Shown: positions 1-6,681 of the stretch, piece after piece
Position numbering within the stretch: the first letter of the stretch is position 1
Layout of the letters: every line of letters starts with the position of its first letter
Notes under the pieces: generated by a model
Seen by the model: only the letters and a program-made list of their open reading frames with translations
Databases searched by the model: none
Told to the model about the DNA's origin: nothing
NCBI GenBank assembly: GCA_021796375.1
Contig: JAJYJF010000082.1
Location: 1 to 8,209 of the forward strand
DNA length: 8,209 nucleotides
Direction: 5' to 3'
Source of the DNA: Chloroflexota bacterium
GTDB lineage: Bacteria > Chloroflexota > Anaerolineae > Anaerolineales > Anaerolineaceae
Program-made: the position numbers and the translations under genes

Positions 1-374
1 GCGGACGCGAGCGGTCCGCGCTGCTGTGCGACACTTTTGAAGCCGTGATCGGCGCGATCTATATCCACACCGGAATCCCGGCCGTGATGGAGTTCCTCGA
101 GCCGCTGCTCGAGGAGTCTGCCGAAGAAATCCTGATCACCCACCAGAACGAGGACCCAAAGTCCAACTTACAGGAGTGGGCCCAGGCTCAGGGCTATAAC
201 GCACCGACCTATGCCACCCGCAACGCGACAGGCCCCGATCACGCGAAAATCTTCGAAGTTGACGTGGTGATCAACGGGCAGGTCTACGGGAGCGGGACCG
301 GAAACAGCAAGCAGGTCGCCGCCAAGGCTGCCGCCATGGATGCCCTCGTGAAAATGGGCATTGACAAGCACTGA
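1..374 (+). CDS. rnc: Ribonuclease III, C-terminal part (5' end outside window)
   Basis: RNase III cuts double-stranded RNA during rRNA and mRNA maturation in the cytoplasm. The reading frame is open from base 3, so the gene starts upstream of the window. The visible part begins at the end of the nuclease domain, with the family motif DTFEAVIGAIY: its Asp (codon 30-32) and Glu (39-41) match the metal-binding pair of the second active-site motif. The double-stranded-RNA-binding domain follows from about base 153 to 359, starting DPKSNLQEW and ending in the GSGTGNSKQVAAKAAA helix that contacts RNA. A GTG at 45 is internal Val, not a start. The gene ends at TGA 372-374, 19 bases before the preferred smc ATG, or overlapping it by 14 bases if smc starts at TTG 361. 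This suggests co-transcription and translational coupling. Identification is secure; only the first half is missing. Confidence 0.96.
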   Translation, partial: GRERSALLCDTFEAVIGAIYIHTGIPAVMEFLEPLLEESAEEILITHQNEDPKSNLQEWAQAQGYNAPTYATRNATGPDHAKIFEVDVVINGQVYGSGTGNSKQVAAKAAAMDALVKMGIDKH

Positions 375-393
375 TCAATTCCACCCTCAAAAA

Positions 394-3300
394 ATGCCGC
401 CTCGCCTTAAATCGTTGGTGCTGCAGGGATATAAAACGTTTGCCACCCGGACCGAATTTCAGTTCCCGGGCGTGATTACCGCGATTGTCGGCCCGAACGG
501 GTCGGGTAAATCGAATATCGCGGACGCGATGCGCTGGGTGCTCGGCGAGCAGTCTTTTTCGCTGCTGCGCGGCCGGAAGACCGAGGATATGATTTTTTCG
601 GGTTCGGAGCAGCGCCCGCGGGCGGGGATGGCATCGGCGACCATTACGTTCGACAACACCGATAACTGGCTGCCGATCGATTATTCCGAGGTTGCCATCA
701 CGCGCCGCGCCTACCGGGACGGCCAGAACGAGTACCTGCTGAACGGCCAGCGGGTGCGTCTCAGAGAGATCTCCGAGCTCCTGGCGCGCTCGGGGCTGGC
801 GGAGCGTACCTATACCATCATCGGGCAGGGGCTGGTCGATGCCGCCCTGGCGCTGAAGCCGGAGGAGAGGCGAAAGCTTTTTGAAGAAGCTGCCGGGATC
901 GGCCTTTACCGGAGCAGGCGGGAGGAGTCGATCAACCGCCTGGAAAATACCCGCCGCAACCTGGAGCGCGTGCAGGATATCCTCGTCGAGCTCGAACCCC
1001 GGCTGCGCAGCCTGGAAAAGCAAGCCCGCCGGGTAGATGAATACGACCGCCTCCAGGGAGAGCTGCGTCTTTTGCTCCGGGACTGGTACGGTTACCAGTG
1101 GCATCGAGCTCAGCGTGAGGTCACTCATGCGGTCGATCAGGTCAGGGTTGAGGAGGCGAAAAGCAAGCAGGCCCGCGAACACCTCATGGAAGTCAGCGCT
1201 GAGCTGGCGGTCTATAGGGGCCAGCTACAGGAGGTCCGGGGAAAGCTGAATGAATGGCACCGCCAGTCAGCCGGACTGCATGAGGCACGGGAGAAAATTA
1301 ACCGGAACCTGGCCGTTCTGGAAGAACGCCAGAAAGCGCTGACCGATCAGAAGAACACCTTCGCCAGCGACCTGGCTCGTCTCGACGATGACCTGCTCCA
1401 GCGAAAGGAGCGGCTGGCCGGAATCCAATCGGAAAGCCGGAGGCTGGAAACAGACCTGGAAGAAGCCCAGCGGCAGCTTGAACAGGCGAAAAAGGAGCTG
1501 TCCGAGCAGCAAAACCAGCGGGCTGAGATCGAAAAAACCGTCCGGAGGCTGCGGCAGCTGCAGCTGGCCGCAGAAACCCGGCGCGTGCAGCTCAGGGCGC
1601 GCGGAGACGAGCTCTCCGGGAGGATCAATCAGTTCGACTTGGCTCACCTGAAAGCCACCAAATCCCTGGACAGCTTCCGGGCCGAGGCTGAGAAATGCCA
1701 GAAGAACCTGGATGAAGCCAGGCTGAAGAAAAGCGAGGCGGAAGCCGCGCGGGACCGGTCAGCTGCGCGGCTGGAAAAAGCGCGCAAGGCTCTGGACGAG
1801 CAGGAGGTCGAACGCCGCAAGGAGCTGGACGCGCGAGCCCAACTCGATGCCAGGTTCAGCCGGCTGGAAGCCCAGCTGGATGTGCTCGAGCAGGCTGAAA
1901 AATCCCTCAGCGGCGTTGCCGAAGGGGCCAAGGCCATCATCCAGGCAGCCCGCCAGGGAAAAATCCCCGGGAAGGCCCAGGCGATCAATTCCTTGATGGA
2001 AGTGCCGGCAGTTTATGAGACGGCGATCGCCGCCGCGCTGGGGGATCTGCTTGACGTGGTCATCCTGGGAGAAGACGCAGATCCAGACATCGCCCTGCAG
2101 GTCTTGGAAAATTCCCAGAAGGGGAGGGCGGCGCTGCTCCCCTTCCGCTGGCTGGCAGAGACTGCCAGCGTTCCATTCCCCAGCGACCCCGACTGCCTCG
2201 GGCTGGCTTCCGACCTGATCACGGCGCCGGCTGAGCTCATCCCCGCCATCCGGGCCCTGCTGGGCCAGGTACTGGTCGTCCGCGACCGGCAGGCCGCGAG
2301 CCGGCTGCGGCGACAAAACGGGTTCGCTTTTCGGATCGTTACCTTGAAGGGCGAGGTCTTTCATCCCAACGGCCTGACCTACGCAGGGCGGGATACCCGC
2401 GGCGGAGCGCTCTCTCGGCCGCGGCAGAAACGGGAGCTGGCCGACGCGGCCGCGGCCGTTCAGGCCGAACTTCGCCAGGCGAGCGAAAAACTGGCCCAGC
2501 TCGAGCAGAAAGCTGCCAGCGCCAGGCAGGACCAAAAACAGATCGAAGCTGAGGTTCTAAACCTGCGCAAGACCGCCGAGCAGGCGGGCGAAGCCTGGCA
2601 GCAATCCAGGATGGCGACCGAGCAGGCGCGCCGCCAGGCAGAGTGGCAGACCAACCAGATCGTCACGCTGGAATCTCAGCTTTCGGAAAGCCGGGTGGAA
2701 CTGGAGAAGAACGGTCATAAGCTGGCAGCCGTCGAAGAAGACGTCGCGAGCACCCGCGACCAGGTTCGGGATGCAAACGCGCGGTTAGGGTCGCTGCCCC
2801 TGGATGAGTTCCAAAATCAGGTGGCGCATTGGAATACCTCCTGCGCGGTCACCAGCCGCGCCATTCAGGAAGCCGGCAAGCGCCTGGAGGAGCACCAGCA
2901 AAATATCTCGCGGAACCTCACCCAGCAGGCAGATCTTACAGCGCGAATGACCGGCTGCGATAACAGCCTGGTCCAGCTCGAGGAAGAAAAATCCCGGCTG
3001 CATGCTCAAGAAGCCAGCAGCTCTGCCCAAATCGCGGAGCTGCAGGAGCAGATTCTGCCGCAAGAAGCGGAAATCGACAAGCTGGAGAAAGCGTTCGCCG
3101 ACCAGCAAGAAGAGGAACAATCCGCTCAACAGGCTTCCGCGCTCGCCGAGCGGATCCTGAGCCAGGGACAGATGGATCTGGCGCGGCAGAAAGAATCGAT
3201 CGACAACCTGAAGCGCAGGATCGAAGACGATTTCGGGCTGGTGGCATTCGAGTATACTCACGAGGTTCCCGCGCAAGAACCTCTCCCGTTTGAGGGTATG

Positions 3301-3999
3301 GTCGAAGAACTGCCGGTTCTCAGTGAGCTGCCAGAAAGCCTGGAGCAGGAGATCAGCCGACTGCGCGGGCAGATCCGCAGGCTCGGGGCGATCAATCCGG
3401 AGGCTCAGGCGGAATATCGCGAGGTATCCGAGCGCCACCAGTTCATGACGAACCAGGTGACCGACCTGCGGAAGGCGGACCAGGACCTGCGGCTGGTCAT
3501 CTCCGAGCTGGATGAATTGATGCGCAGAGAATTTCGCAAGACCTTCGAGGCGGTCGCCGCGGAGTTCAAGCATCTGTTCACCCGGCTGTTTGGAGGGGGG
3601 AGTGCCCGCCTCCTCCTGGTTGAAAATGATAACCCGACCGAATCCGGAATCGAAATCGAAACCAGGCTGCCGGGCAGGCGCGAGCAGGGGCTTTCCCTGC
3701 TTTCCGGCGGCGAGCGGAGTTTGACCGCGGTCGCGCTGGTATTTTCTCTGCTGAAAATCTCGCCGACGCCTTTCTGCGTGCTCGACGAGGTGGACGCCAT
3801 GCTGGACGAGGCAAACGTTGGCCGGTTCCGCGACCTGCTGCTGGAGCTCAGCCAGCAGACCCAGTTCCTGGTCATCACCCACAACCGGAATACGGTCCAG
3901 GCGGCCGATGTGATCTACGGGATCACCATGGGGCACGATACTGCCAGCCAGCAGATCAGCCTCCGGCTCGACCAGCTCAGCGAGGAGATGGTCGGCTGA
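394..3999 (+). CDS. smc: Chromosome segregation ATPase SMC
   Basis: SMC is the ATPase of the bacterial condensin complex (with ScpA and ScpB) that compacts and segregates chromosomes. The protein is 1201 residues from ATG 394, the family's usual size. Order of parts: N-terminal head with Walker A GPNGSGKSN at 33-41 and the IIGQG segment near 145; coiled-coil arm about 160-505; hinge about 506-672; returning arm about 680-1015; C-terminal head with signature LSGGERSLT (Ser 1104), Walker B VLDEVDAML (Asp 1131, Glu 1132) and switch His 1163 in ITHN. All ATPase motifs are intact. The hinge is unusual: at 658-665 it reads PNGLTYAG, where relatives have two Gly-Gly pairs. ATG 394 is preferred because MPPRLKSLVLQGYKTFA aligns with typical SMC N-termini. 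TTG 361 would add 11 residues and overlap rnc. Neither start has a clear Shine-Dalgarno sequence, so coupling to rnc translation is likely. No scpA, scpB or ftsY follows. Confidence 0.97.
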   Translation: MPPRLKSLVLQGYKTFATRTEFQFPGVITAIVGPNGSGKSNIADAMRWVLGEQSFSLLRGRKTEDMIFSGSEQRPRAGMASATITFDNTDNWLPIDYSEVAITRRAYRDGQNEYLLNGQRVRLREISELLARSGLAERTYTIIGQGLVDAALALKPEERRKLFEEAAGIGLYRSRREESINRLENTRRNLERVQDILVELEPRLRSLEKQARRVDEYDRLQGELRLLLRDWYGYQWHRAQREVTHAVDQVRVEEAKSKQAREHLMEVSAELAVYRGQLQEVRGKLNEWHRQSAGLHEAREKINRNLAVLEERQKALTDQKNTFASDLARLDDDLLQRKERLAGIQSESRRLETDLEEAQRQLEQAKKELSEQQNQRAEIEKTVRRLRQLQLAAETRRVQLRARGDELSGRINQFDLAHLKATKSLDSFRAEAEKCQKNLDEARLKKSEAEAARDRSAARLEKARKALDEQEVERRKELDARAQLDARFSRLEAQLDVLEQAEKSLSGVAEGAKAIIQAARQGKIPGKAQAINSLMEVPAVYETAIAAALGDLLDVVILGEDADPDIALQVLENSQKGRAALLPFRWLAETASVPFPSDPDCLGLASDLITAPAELIPAIRALLGQVLVVRDRQAASRLRRQNGFAFRIVTLKGEVFHPNGLTYAGRDTRGGALSRPRQKRELADAAAAVQAELRQASEKLAQLEQKAASARQDQKQIEAEVLNLRKTAEQAGEAWQQSRMATEQARRQAEWQTNQIVTLESQLSESRVELEKNGHKLAAVEEDVASTRDQVRDANARLGSLPLDEFQNQVAHWNTSCAVTSRAIQEAGKRLEEHQQNISRNLTQQADLTARMTGCDNSLVQLEEEKSRLHAQEASSSAQIAELQEQILPQEAEIDKLEKAFADQQEEEQSAQQASALAERILSQGQMDLARQKESIDNLKRRIEDDFGLVAFEYTHEVPAQEPLPFEGMVEELPVLSELPESLEQEISRLRGQIRRLGAINPEAQAEYREVSERHQFMTNQVTDLRKADQDLRLVISELDELMRREFRKTFEAVAAEFKHLFTRLFGGGSARLLLVENDNPTESGIEIETRLPGRREQGLSLLSGGERSLTAVALVFSLLKISPTPFCVLDEVDAMLDEANVGRFRDLLLELSQQTQFLVITHNRNTVQAADVIYGITMGHDTASQQISLRLDQLSEEMVG

Positions 4000-4034
4000 G
4001 GGTTCGACCCGCGGAAGATCTTCAGGTTTCGGCA

Positions 4035-4081
4035 AGCAATCAAAAAGACGCCCATTTACGCAGGGCGTCTTTTCGATTGCT
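4035..4081. terminator. Bidirectional intrinsic terminator between smc and the parvulin-like gene
   Basis: A long inverted repeat lies in the 104-base gap between two convergent genes. Bases 4035-4053 pair with 4063-4081, giving 18 base pairs with a single A-C mismatch (4042/4074) and a 9-base loop at 4054-4062. The upper stem is G+C-rich (AGACGCCC/GGGCGTCT). It is flanked by an A run on the left arm (4042-4046) and a T run on the right arm (4070-4073), so either strand would give a G+C stem followed by U residues. It starts 36 bases after the smc stop and 23 bases beyond the minus-strand stop at 4104, the expected place for one terminator serving both genes. Confidence 0.9.
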
Positions 4082-4103
4082 AGATATGTGTCAGACCCGC
4101 CGG

Positions 4104-5423
4104 TTACTGTCCGGTCGTCGAGGCCGGGGGAGTAAATAGCGGTTGGGTTGGAACGCGGCTCTGCCAGACGGTGTCGTACCGGACGACGGTGGTGCTCTTC
4201 TCGGCAGCTGTCAGCCAATCCGAGAAGGTTTTATTCTTCAACGTGGCGAACTGGGTCGAGGTCAGGTTGCGAACTTCGTGACCCAGCACCTGGATAATAT
4301 CGTACCCGTTGGTCGTTTTCACAGGCTGGCTGATCTCACCGATCTTGAGCGAAAAGGCCACATCGGAAAACGCCTTCACCATATCGCCCCTGGCAAACCA
4401 TCCGAGGTCCCCGCCTTTATCTTTGGTGTTAGTGTCCGTAGACATTTCCTTGGCAACCTTGGCGAAATCTTCGCCGTTCTTCAGGCGAGTTTCGACGGTT
4501 TTCGCCGTGGCTTCGTTCGCGACGAGGATGTCTCGGGCCCAGACCATCTCTTCCTGGGGTTTCAGATCCTTGGTCAGAGCATCCTGCAGCTTCTGGCGGT
4601 AGAGCTGAGCTTTGATGATATTCCTGAGGTCGGCGTCCGTAAATCCGATCGATTTGAGGCTATCCTCGGCTGTTTTCACCCGGTTTTGATAGCCCTGAAG
4701 GGTGTACGGTGTGGGTGTCGCTGAAGGCGCTGAGGTTGGGGTTACCGTCGGGGTGACTGGCGCCGAGGTGGGGGTGGGAGTGGCGTTGGAGGTGGGGGTG
4801 GGTGCCGGGGTATCGGTTGGCGCGGTGGTTGGGGTGGGGGTGATTGTCACGAGAGCCAGCTGGGTTGGAGAAAGGGTCTCGGTAGCCGGCTCGGTAGGGG
4901 TGACGGTCGGGGTTGGCGTCCCGTTGGCATAATATCCAAAAGCCTCCTGAAGCCCTTTTTCGACCTCCGCGTCGGTCACCGTAATCCCCCGTTTTTTCGC
5001 TTCCTGGCGAATCAGAAGGTCGTCGATCATGCTGGTCAGCACGTTCTGGCCCATGGTGGTCGGATCGTTCAGTTCGCTGCTGATCTGGCTCAGCTGGCTT
5101 TGAAAATAGCTCGAGTTATTGGGATCGCTGCCGAACAGACTGGCAAGCTGCGACATATTGTTGTACTGCGAGATCAGCTGCACGCGCTGGTACTTGACCA
5201 TGATCTGGAAATCGTGCGTCGTAATGGTTTGATTTCCGACCTTCGCCACCGGCTGCAGGCCTTGAAGAACCAACTGGTCGAGGATTCCATAACCGATTAG
5301 CAAAACCACAATCGCCAGAACGGAAAACGAAACGATCAGGATATTCCGATTCTGGATTCGCTCTCTTTCAACGCGAGCCAGATGCTTCTTTGTGAGAACT
5401 TTTGGGCTCTGGGTTTTTGGCAT
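4104..5423 (-). CDS. Membrane-anchored SurA/PrsA-type parvulin-like foldase with a Thr/Pro-rich linker
   Basis: This 439-residue protein resembles SurA/PrsA peptidyl-prolyl isomerases, which help proteins fold outside the cytoplasmic membrane. A basic N-terminus (TKKHLARVERERIQNR) precedes one hydrophobic helix at about 28-49. No lipobox Cys is present, so an uncleaved anchor with the rest outside is likely. A SurA-like chaperone region runs about 57-165 and resumes at 240-290, interrupted by a Thr/Pro-rich linker at about 168-239. The parvulin domain is at about 292-382, with the typical GGDLGWFARGDMVKAFSDVAF block (337-357, one residue split from the family pattern) and GEISQPVKT. Both positions normally held by conserved His are Asp: ARDIL (298) and GYDII (375), so isomerase activity is uncertain. 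The ATG at 5423 has GAGGT a few bases upstream. It follows rpsR on the same strand after 74 bases containing a hairpin, so it may be partly read from the ribosomal operon. The closest gene name is prsA-like; I give no symbol. Confidence 0.88.
   Translation of the reverse strand: MPKTQSPKVLTKKHLARVERERIQNRNILIVSFSVLAIVVLLIGYGILDQLVLQGLQPVAKVGNQTITTHDFQIMVKYQRVQLISQYNNMSQLASLFGSDPNNSSYFQSQLSQISSELNDPTTMGQNVLTSMIDDLLIRQEAKKRGITVTDAEVEKGLQEAFGYYANGTPTPTVTPTEPATETLSPTQLALVTITPTPTTAPTDTPAPTPTSNATPTPTSAPVTPTVTPTSAPSATPTPYTLQGYQNRVKTAEDSLKSIGFTDADLRNIIKAQLYRQKLQDALTKDLKPQEEMVWARDILVANEATAKTVETRLKNGEDFAKVAKEMSTDTNTKDKGGDLGWFARGDMVKAFSDVAFSLKIGEISQPVKTTNGYDIIQVLGHEVRNLTSTQFATLKNKTFSDWLTAAEKSTTVVRYDTVWQSRVPTQPLFTPPASTTGQ
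4707..4922 (-). repeat. Low-complexity Thr/Pro linker region within the parvulin-like gene
   Basis: About 72 codons (residues 168-239) are dominated by Thr, Pro, Ala, Ser and Val in degenerate units such as TPTPT, TPTVTP and APTPTS. The plus strand is correspondingly rich in G and T, with G runs of four or five at 4738-4741, 4750-4753, 4770-4774, 4794-4798, 4807-4810, 4831-4834 and 4836-4840. The units are imperfect, so this is a degenerate rather than a clean tandem repeat. At protein level it looks like a flexible extracytoplasmic linker, possibly O-glycosylated. The frame is open throughout. Confidence 0.85.
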
Positions 5424-5446
5424 AAGGACCTCATTCTAAATAAATG

Positions 5447-5474
5447 GGGGCATGAGACAGCAACCCCATGCCCC
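5447..5474 (-). terminator. Hairpin between rpsR and the parvulin-like gene; possible weak terminator
   Basis: Bases 5447-5454 (GGGGCATG) are the exact reverse complement of 5467-5474 (CATGCCCC): an 8-bp stem with a 12-base loop. In minus-strand transcription it lies 24 bases after the rpsR stop and is followed by CATTTATTTA, which is U-rich but not an unbroken U run. It could end most transcripts of the ribosomal operon while allowing some read-through, or stabilise the 3' end. The stem is directly visible; termination is inferred. Confidence 0.55.
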
Positions 5475-5497
5475 GCTCATCTGATACGACAACCTGG

Positions 5498-5785
5498 CTA
5501 CCGGGATGAATCATTCCATGGCTGGCTCGAGAATGGCAGCAGGGCCAGGTGACGGGCGCGTTTAATCGCCCGGGCAAGCTCGCGTTGATGTAAAGCACAG
5601 GTGCCGGTTTGGCGCCGCGGCCGGATCTTCCCGTCATCGGAAATGAACCGGCGGAGCAGGTCTGCCTGCTTGTAGTCGATCACCGTATTTTTATCTGCGC
5701 AGAACTGGCATATTTTCGGGCGAGAAATGTATCTTCGTCCCGGAGCCTGTTCGACCTCAGTATGAGTATCTTCCATGGCCATCAT
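5498..5785 (-). CDS. rpsR: 30S ribosomal protein S18
   Basis: S18 binds S6 and 16S rRNA in the platform of the small subunit. The 95-residue product carries the family core: KICQFCADK (24-32), [15 protein letters not shown] (36-50), [16 protein letters not shown] (52-67) and [15 protein letters not shown] (71-85). Cys 26, Cys 29, Cys 63 and His 66 fit the zinc-binding (C+) version of S18. The N-terminal extension (about 20 residues) and the polar tail after LLPF are weakly conserved regions in this family. Two ATGs stand side by side at 5785 and 5782. The AAGGAG at 5790-5795 is 4 bases from the first and 7 from the second, so 5782 may be the true start, shortening the product by one residue. 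It is the last gene of rpsF-ssb-rpsR, 38 bases after ssb. rplI, often found next in this operon, is absent. Confidence 0.97.
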   Translation of the reverse strand: MMAMEDTHTEVEQAPGRRYISRPKICQFCADKNTVIDYKQADLLRRFISDDGKIRPRRQTGTCALHQRELARAIKRARHLALLPFSSQPWNDSSR

Positions 5786-5789
5786 AAAT

Positions 5790-5795
5790 CTCCTT
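5790..5795 (-). promoter_or_regulatory. Ribosome binding site of rpsR
   Basis: The minus strand reads AAGGAG here. The spacing is 4 bases to ATG 5785 and 7 bases to ATG 5782, which favours the second ATG on distance alone. Confidence 0.8.
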
Positions 5796-5823
5796 CTCTT
5801 TCAAACCAGGATGAATTCCATCG

Positions 5824-6231
5824 TTAAAATGGGTATTCATCCTCCGTGTCGTCGATCATCGCAGATTCGGCCGTCTGGGTATTGTGAGCGGCCTCTTTCC
5901 GGTCACCGAGGATCATCATTTCGTTGGCGACAATTTCCACGCTGGTGTGTTTAACTCCTTCGTTATCATCCCAGCGGCGGGTTTGCAGGCGGCCTTCGAC
6001 GTAAACCTGCTGTCCCTTGGTCAGATACTGCTTGCAGATTTCAGCGAGATTACCCCAGGTAACCACATTGAACCATTCAGTCTCTGTGTGCCGCTCACCG
6101 TCCGAGGTATTCCAGGTCCTGCTGGTGGCTACCGTAAACGTGGTAACCGGCCGGCCAGAAGGGGTGTAGCGCATTTCAGGATCGCGCCCCAAATGGCCAA
6201 TGATCATTACCTTGTTCAATCCTCGACTCAT
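5824..6231 (-). CDS. ssb: Single-stranded DNA-binding protein SSB
   Basis: SSB coats single-stranded DNA during replication, repair and recombination and recruits partner proteins through its C-terminal tip. The 135-residue product has one OB-fold at about 3-108, with the typical MSRGLNKVMIIGHLGRDPEMR start, the WFNVVTWGNLAEI segment (53-65) and GQQVYVEGRLQTRRW (73-87). After it comes a short linker and an acidic tip ending DTEDEYPF, which corresponds to the DDIPF-type partner-binding tip but has Tyr before Pro-Phe. The tail is only about 27 residues, giving a shorter protein than many bacterial SSBs (often 150-180). The ATG at 6231 has GAGGAG 7 bases upstream. Its place between rpsF and rpsR is the classic bacterial arrangement and implies co-transcription with them from the promoter upstream of rpsF. 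Confidence 0.97.
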   Translation of the reverse strand: MSRGLNKVMIIGHLGRDPEMRYTPSGRPVTTFTVATSRTWNTSDGERHTETEWFNVVTWGNLAEICKQYLTKGQQVYVEGRLQTRRWDDNEGVKHTSVEIVANEMMILGDRKEAAHNTQTAESAMIDDTEDEYPF

Positions 6232-6285
6232 TGTTTTGCTCCTCGAAAACCAAACCAGCCCAAGTGGTTTCGTGGACCTTGATGA

Positions 6286-6567
6286 CTAAACCGCGGTGAT
6301 GGAATAGCGGATGACGGGCTCGAGAAACCTGAGGTTGCGGTCCAGCTCGGCGCCGAATGCCGGCGCCATTTGAGCCTGAAGGAAAACATACTGACCCTCA
6401 CGCTGCTTGCGGATCGCATAAGCCAGCCTGCGGCGGCCCCAGATATCCACCTTGTCGATCGCACCACCGGCGTCCGTGATCCAGCTCTTTACCCGGTCGA
6501 CGATGCCTGATAGGGCATTCTCATCCAGATCTGGATGAACAATAAAAATTACTTCGTAATTACGCAT
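6286..6567 (-). CDS. rpsF: 30S ribosomal protein S6
   Basis: S6 pairs with S18 on the platform of the 30S subunit. The 93-residue product matches the family along its length: MRNYEVIFIVHPDLDEN at the start, GGAIDKVDIWGRRRLAYAI (34-52), KQREGQYVFLQ, and ELDRNLRFLEPVIRYSI near the end. There is no long acidic tail. The start is ATG 6567, because the protein aligns from MRNYEV and a perfect AGGAGG sits 7 bases upstream. An in-frame ATG at 6657 would add 30 residues unlike S6 and would lie inside the promoter and leader. It is the first gene of the rpsF-ssb-rpsR operon. The leader contains a bulged hairpin (6593-6625) that may let the S6:S18 complex repress its own translation. Confidence 0.97.
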   Translation of the reverse strand: MRNYEVIFIVHPDLDENALSGIVDRVKSWITDAGGAIDKVDIWGRRRLAYAIRKQREGQYVFLQAQMAPAFGAELDRNLRFLEPVIRYSITAV

Positions 6568-6574
6568 TGGGAAT

Positions 6575-6580
6575 CCTCCT
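6575..6580 (-). promoter_or_regulatory. Strong ribosome binding site of rpsF
   Basis: The minus strand reads AGGAGG, 7 bases before ATG 6567. This fixes the rpsF start. The site lies 12 bases after the 3' arm of the leader hairpin, close enough for a protein bound to that hairpin to affect ribosome access. Confidence 0.92.
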
Positions 6581-6592
6581 TTCCACGGGATT

Positions 6593-6625
6593 GCCCCTGG
6601 ACGAGGTCGTAGGCCGGCCAGGGGC
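6593..6625 (-). promoter_or_regulatory. Candidate S6:S18 autoregulatory leader hairpin of rpsF
   Basis: On the minus strand, GCCCCTGG (6625-6618) pairs perfectly with CCAGGGGC (6600-6593). Between the arms lie CCGGCCT (6617-6611) and then ACGACCTCGT, which can form a small upper stem (ACG/CGT, with a further possible A-T pair). This yields an 8-bp lower stem, a one-sided bulge beginning CCG, and a short upper stem. Many bacteria carry an rpsF-leader RNA element bound by the S6:S18 complex; as I recall it, a CCG in a bulge mimics the 16S rRNA site. The position (just upstream of the rpsF ribosome binding site) and the CCG bulge agree with this. The pairing is seen; identity with that element is inferred. 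Confidence 0.66.
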
Positions 6626-6629
6626 GGAA

Positions 6630-6657
6630 AGTATATTGCTTGCATTTTCGCTACCAA
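6630..6657 (-). promoter_or_regulatory. Predicted sigma-70-type promoter of the rpsF-ssb-rpsR operon
   Basis: The minus strand has TTGGTA at 6657-6652 (4 of 6 matches to TTGACA), a 16-base spacer, and TATACT at 6635-6630 (5 of 6 to TATAAT). The start point would fall at about 6622-6625, at the 5' edge of the leader hairpin. That is tight: a start at G 6625 includes the whole hairpin, while one a few bases later removes its first pairs. A second -10-like TATGAT lies at 6677-6672 without a clear -35 box. The prediction rests on motif match and position only. Confidence 0.55.
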
Positions 6658-6666
6658 ACGGGGAAA

Positions 6667-6681
6667 AGTTTATCATAAACT
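6667..6681. promoter_or_regulatory. Perfect 15-bp palindrome upstream of the rpsF promoter; operator candidate
   Basis: AGTTTAT-C-ATAAACT is a perfect dyad of 7-bp arms around one central base. It ends 9 bases upstream of the predicted -35 box of rpsF and overlaps the -10-like TATGAT at 6672-6677. It also shares AAACT (6677-6681) with the terminator-like stem to its right. It could be a protein binding site, or only part of the termination region of the peptidase gene. Confidence 0.4.

Noticed and set aside
271..1182. Open frame of 303 codons on the minus strand over rnc and smc
   Set aside because: Shadow of rnc and smc; rich in Arg, Pro and Leu as expected from reversed coiled-coil codons, with no family features.
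2785..4218. Long open frame (477 codons) on the minus strand across the 3' half of smc
   Set aside because: It lies antisense to intact, strongly conserved SMC coding sequence, crosses the terminator hairpin, and its translation has no recognisable domain; such frames are common opposite G+C-rich genes.
4700..4925. CRISPR-like or clean tandem repeat array
   Set aside because: Units are irregular and degenerate with no constant repeat or spacer length, and the region is an open coding frame.
4702..4932. Plus-strand frame giving a Gly/Val repeat protein
   Set aside because: It is the antisense reading of the Thr/Pro linker of the parvulin-like gene; the Gly-Val pattern simply mirrors those codons.
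6612..6619. GGCCGGCC palindrome as an operator
   Set aside because: It is short, and its bases are better explained as part of the bulge and stem of the rpsF leader hairpin.
6568..6657. Upstream in-frame ATG at 6657 extending rpsF by 30 residues
   Set aside because: The extension does not resemble S6, covers the promoter and leader hairpin, and the perfect AGGAGG serves ATG 6567.
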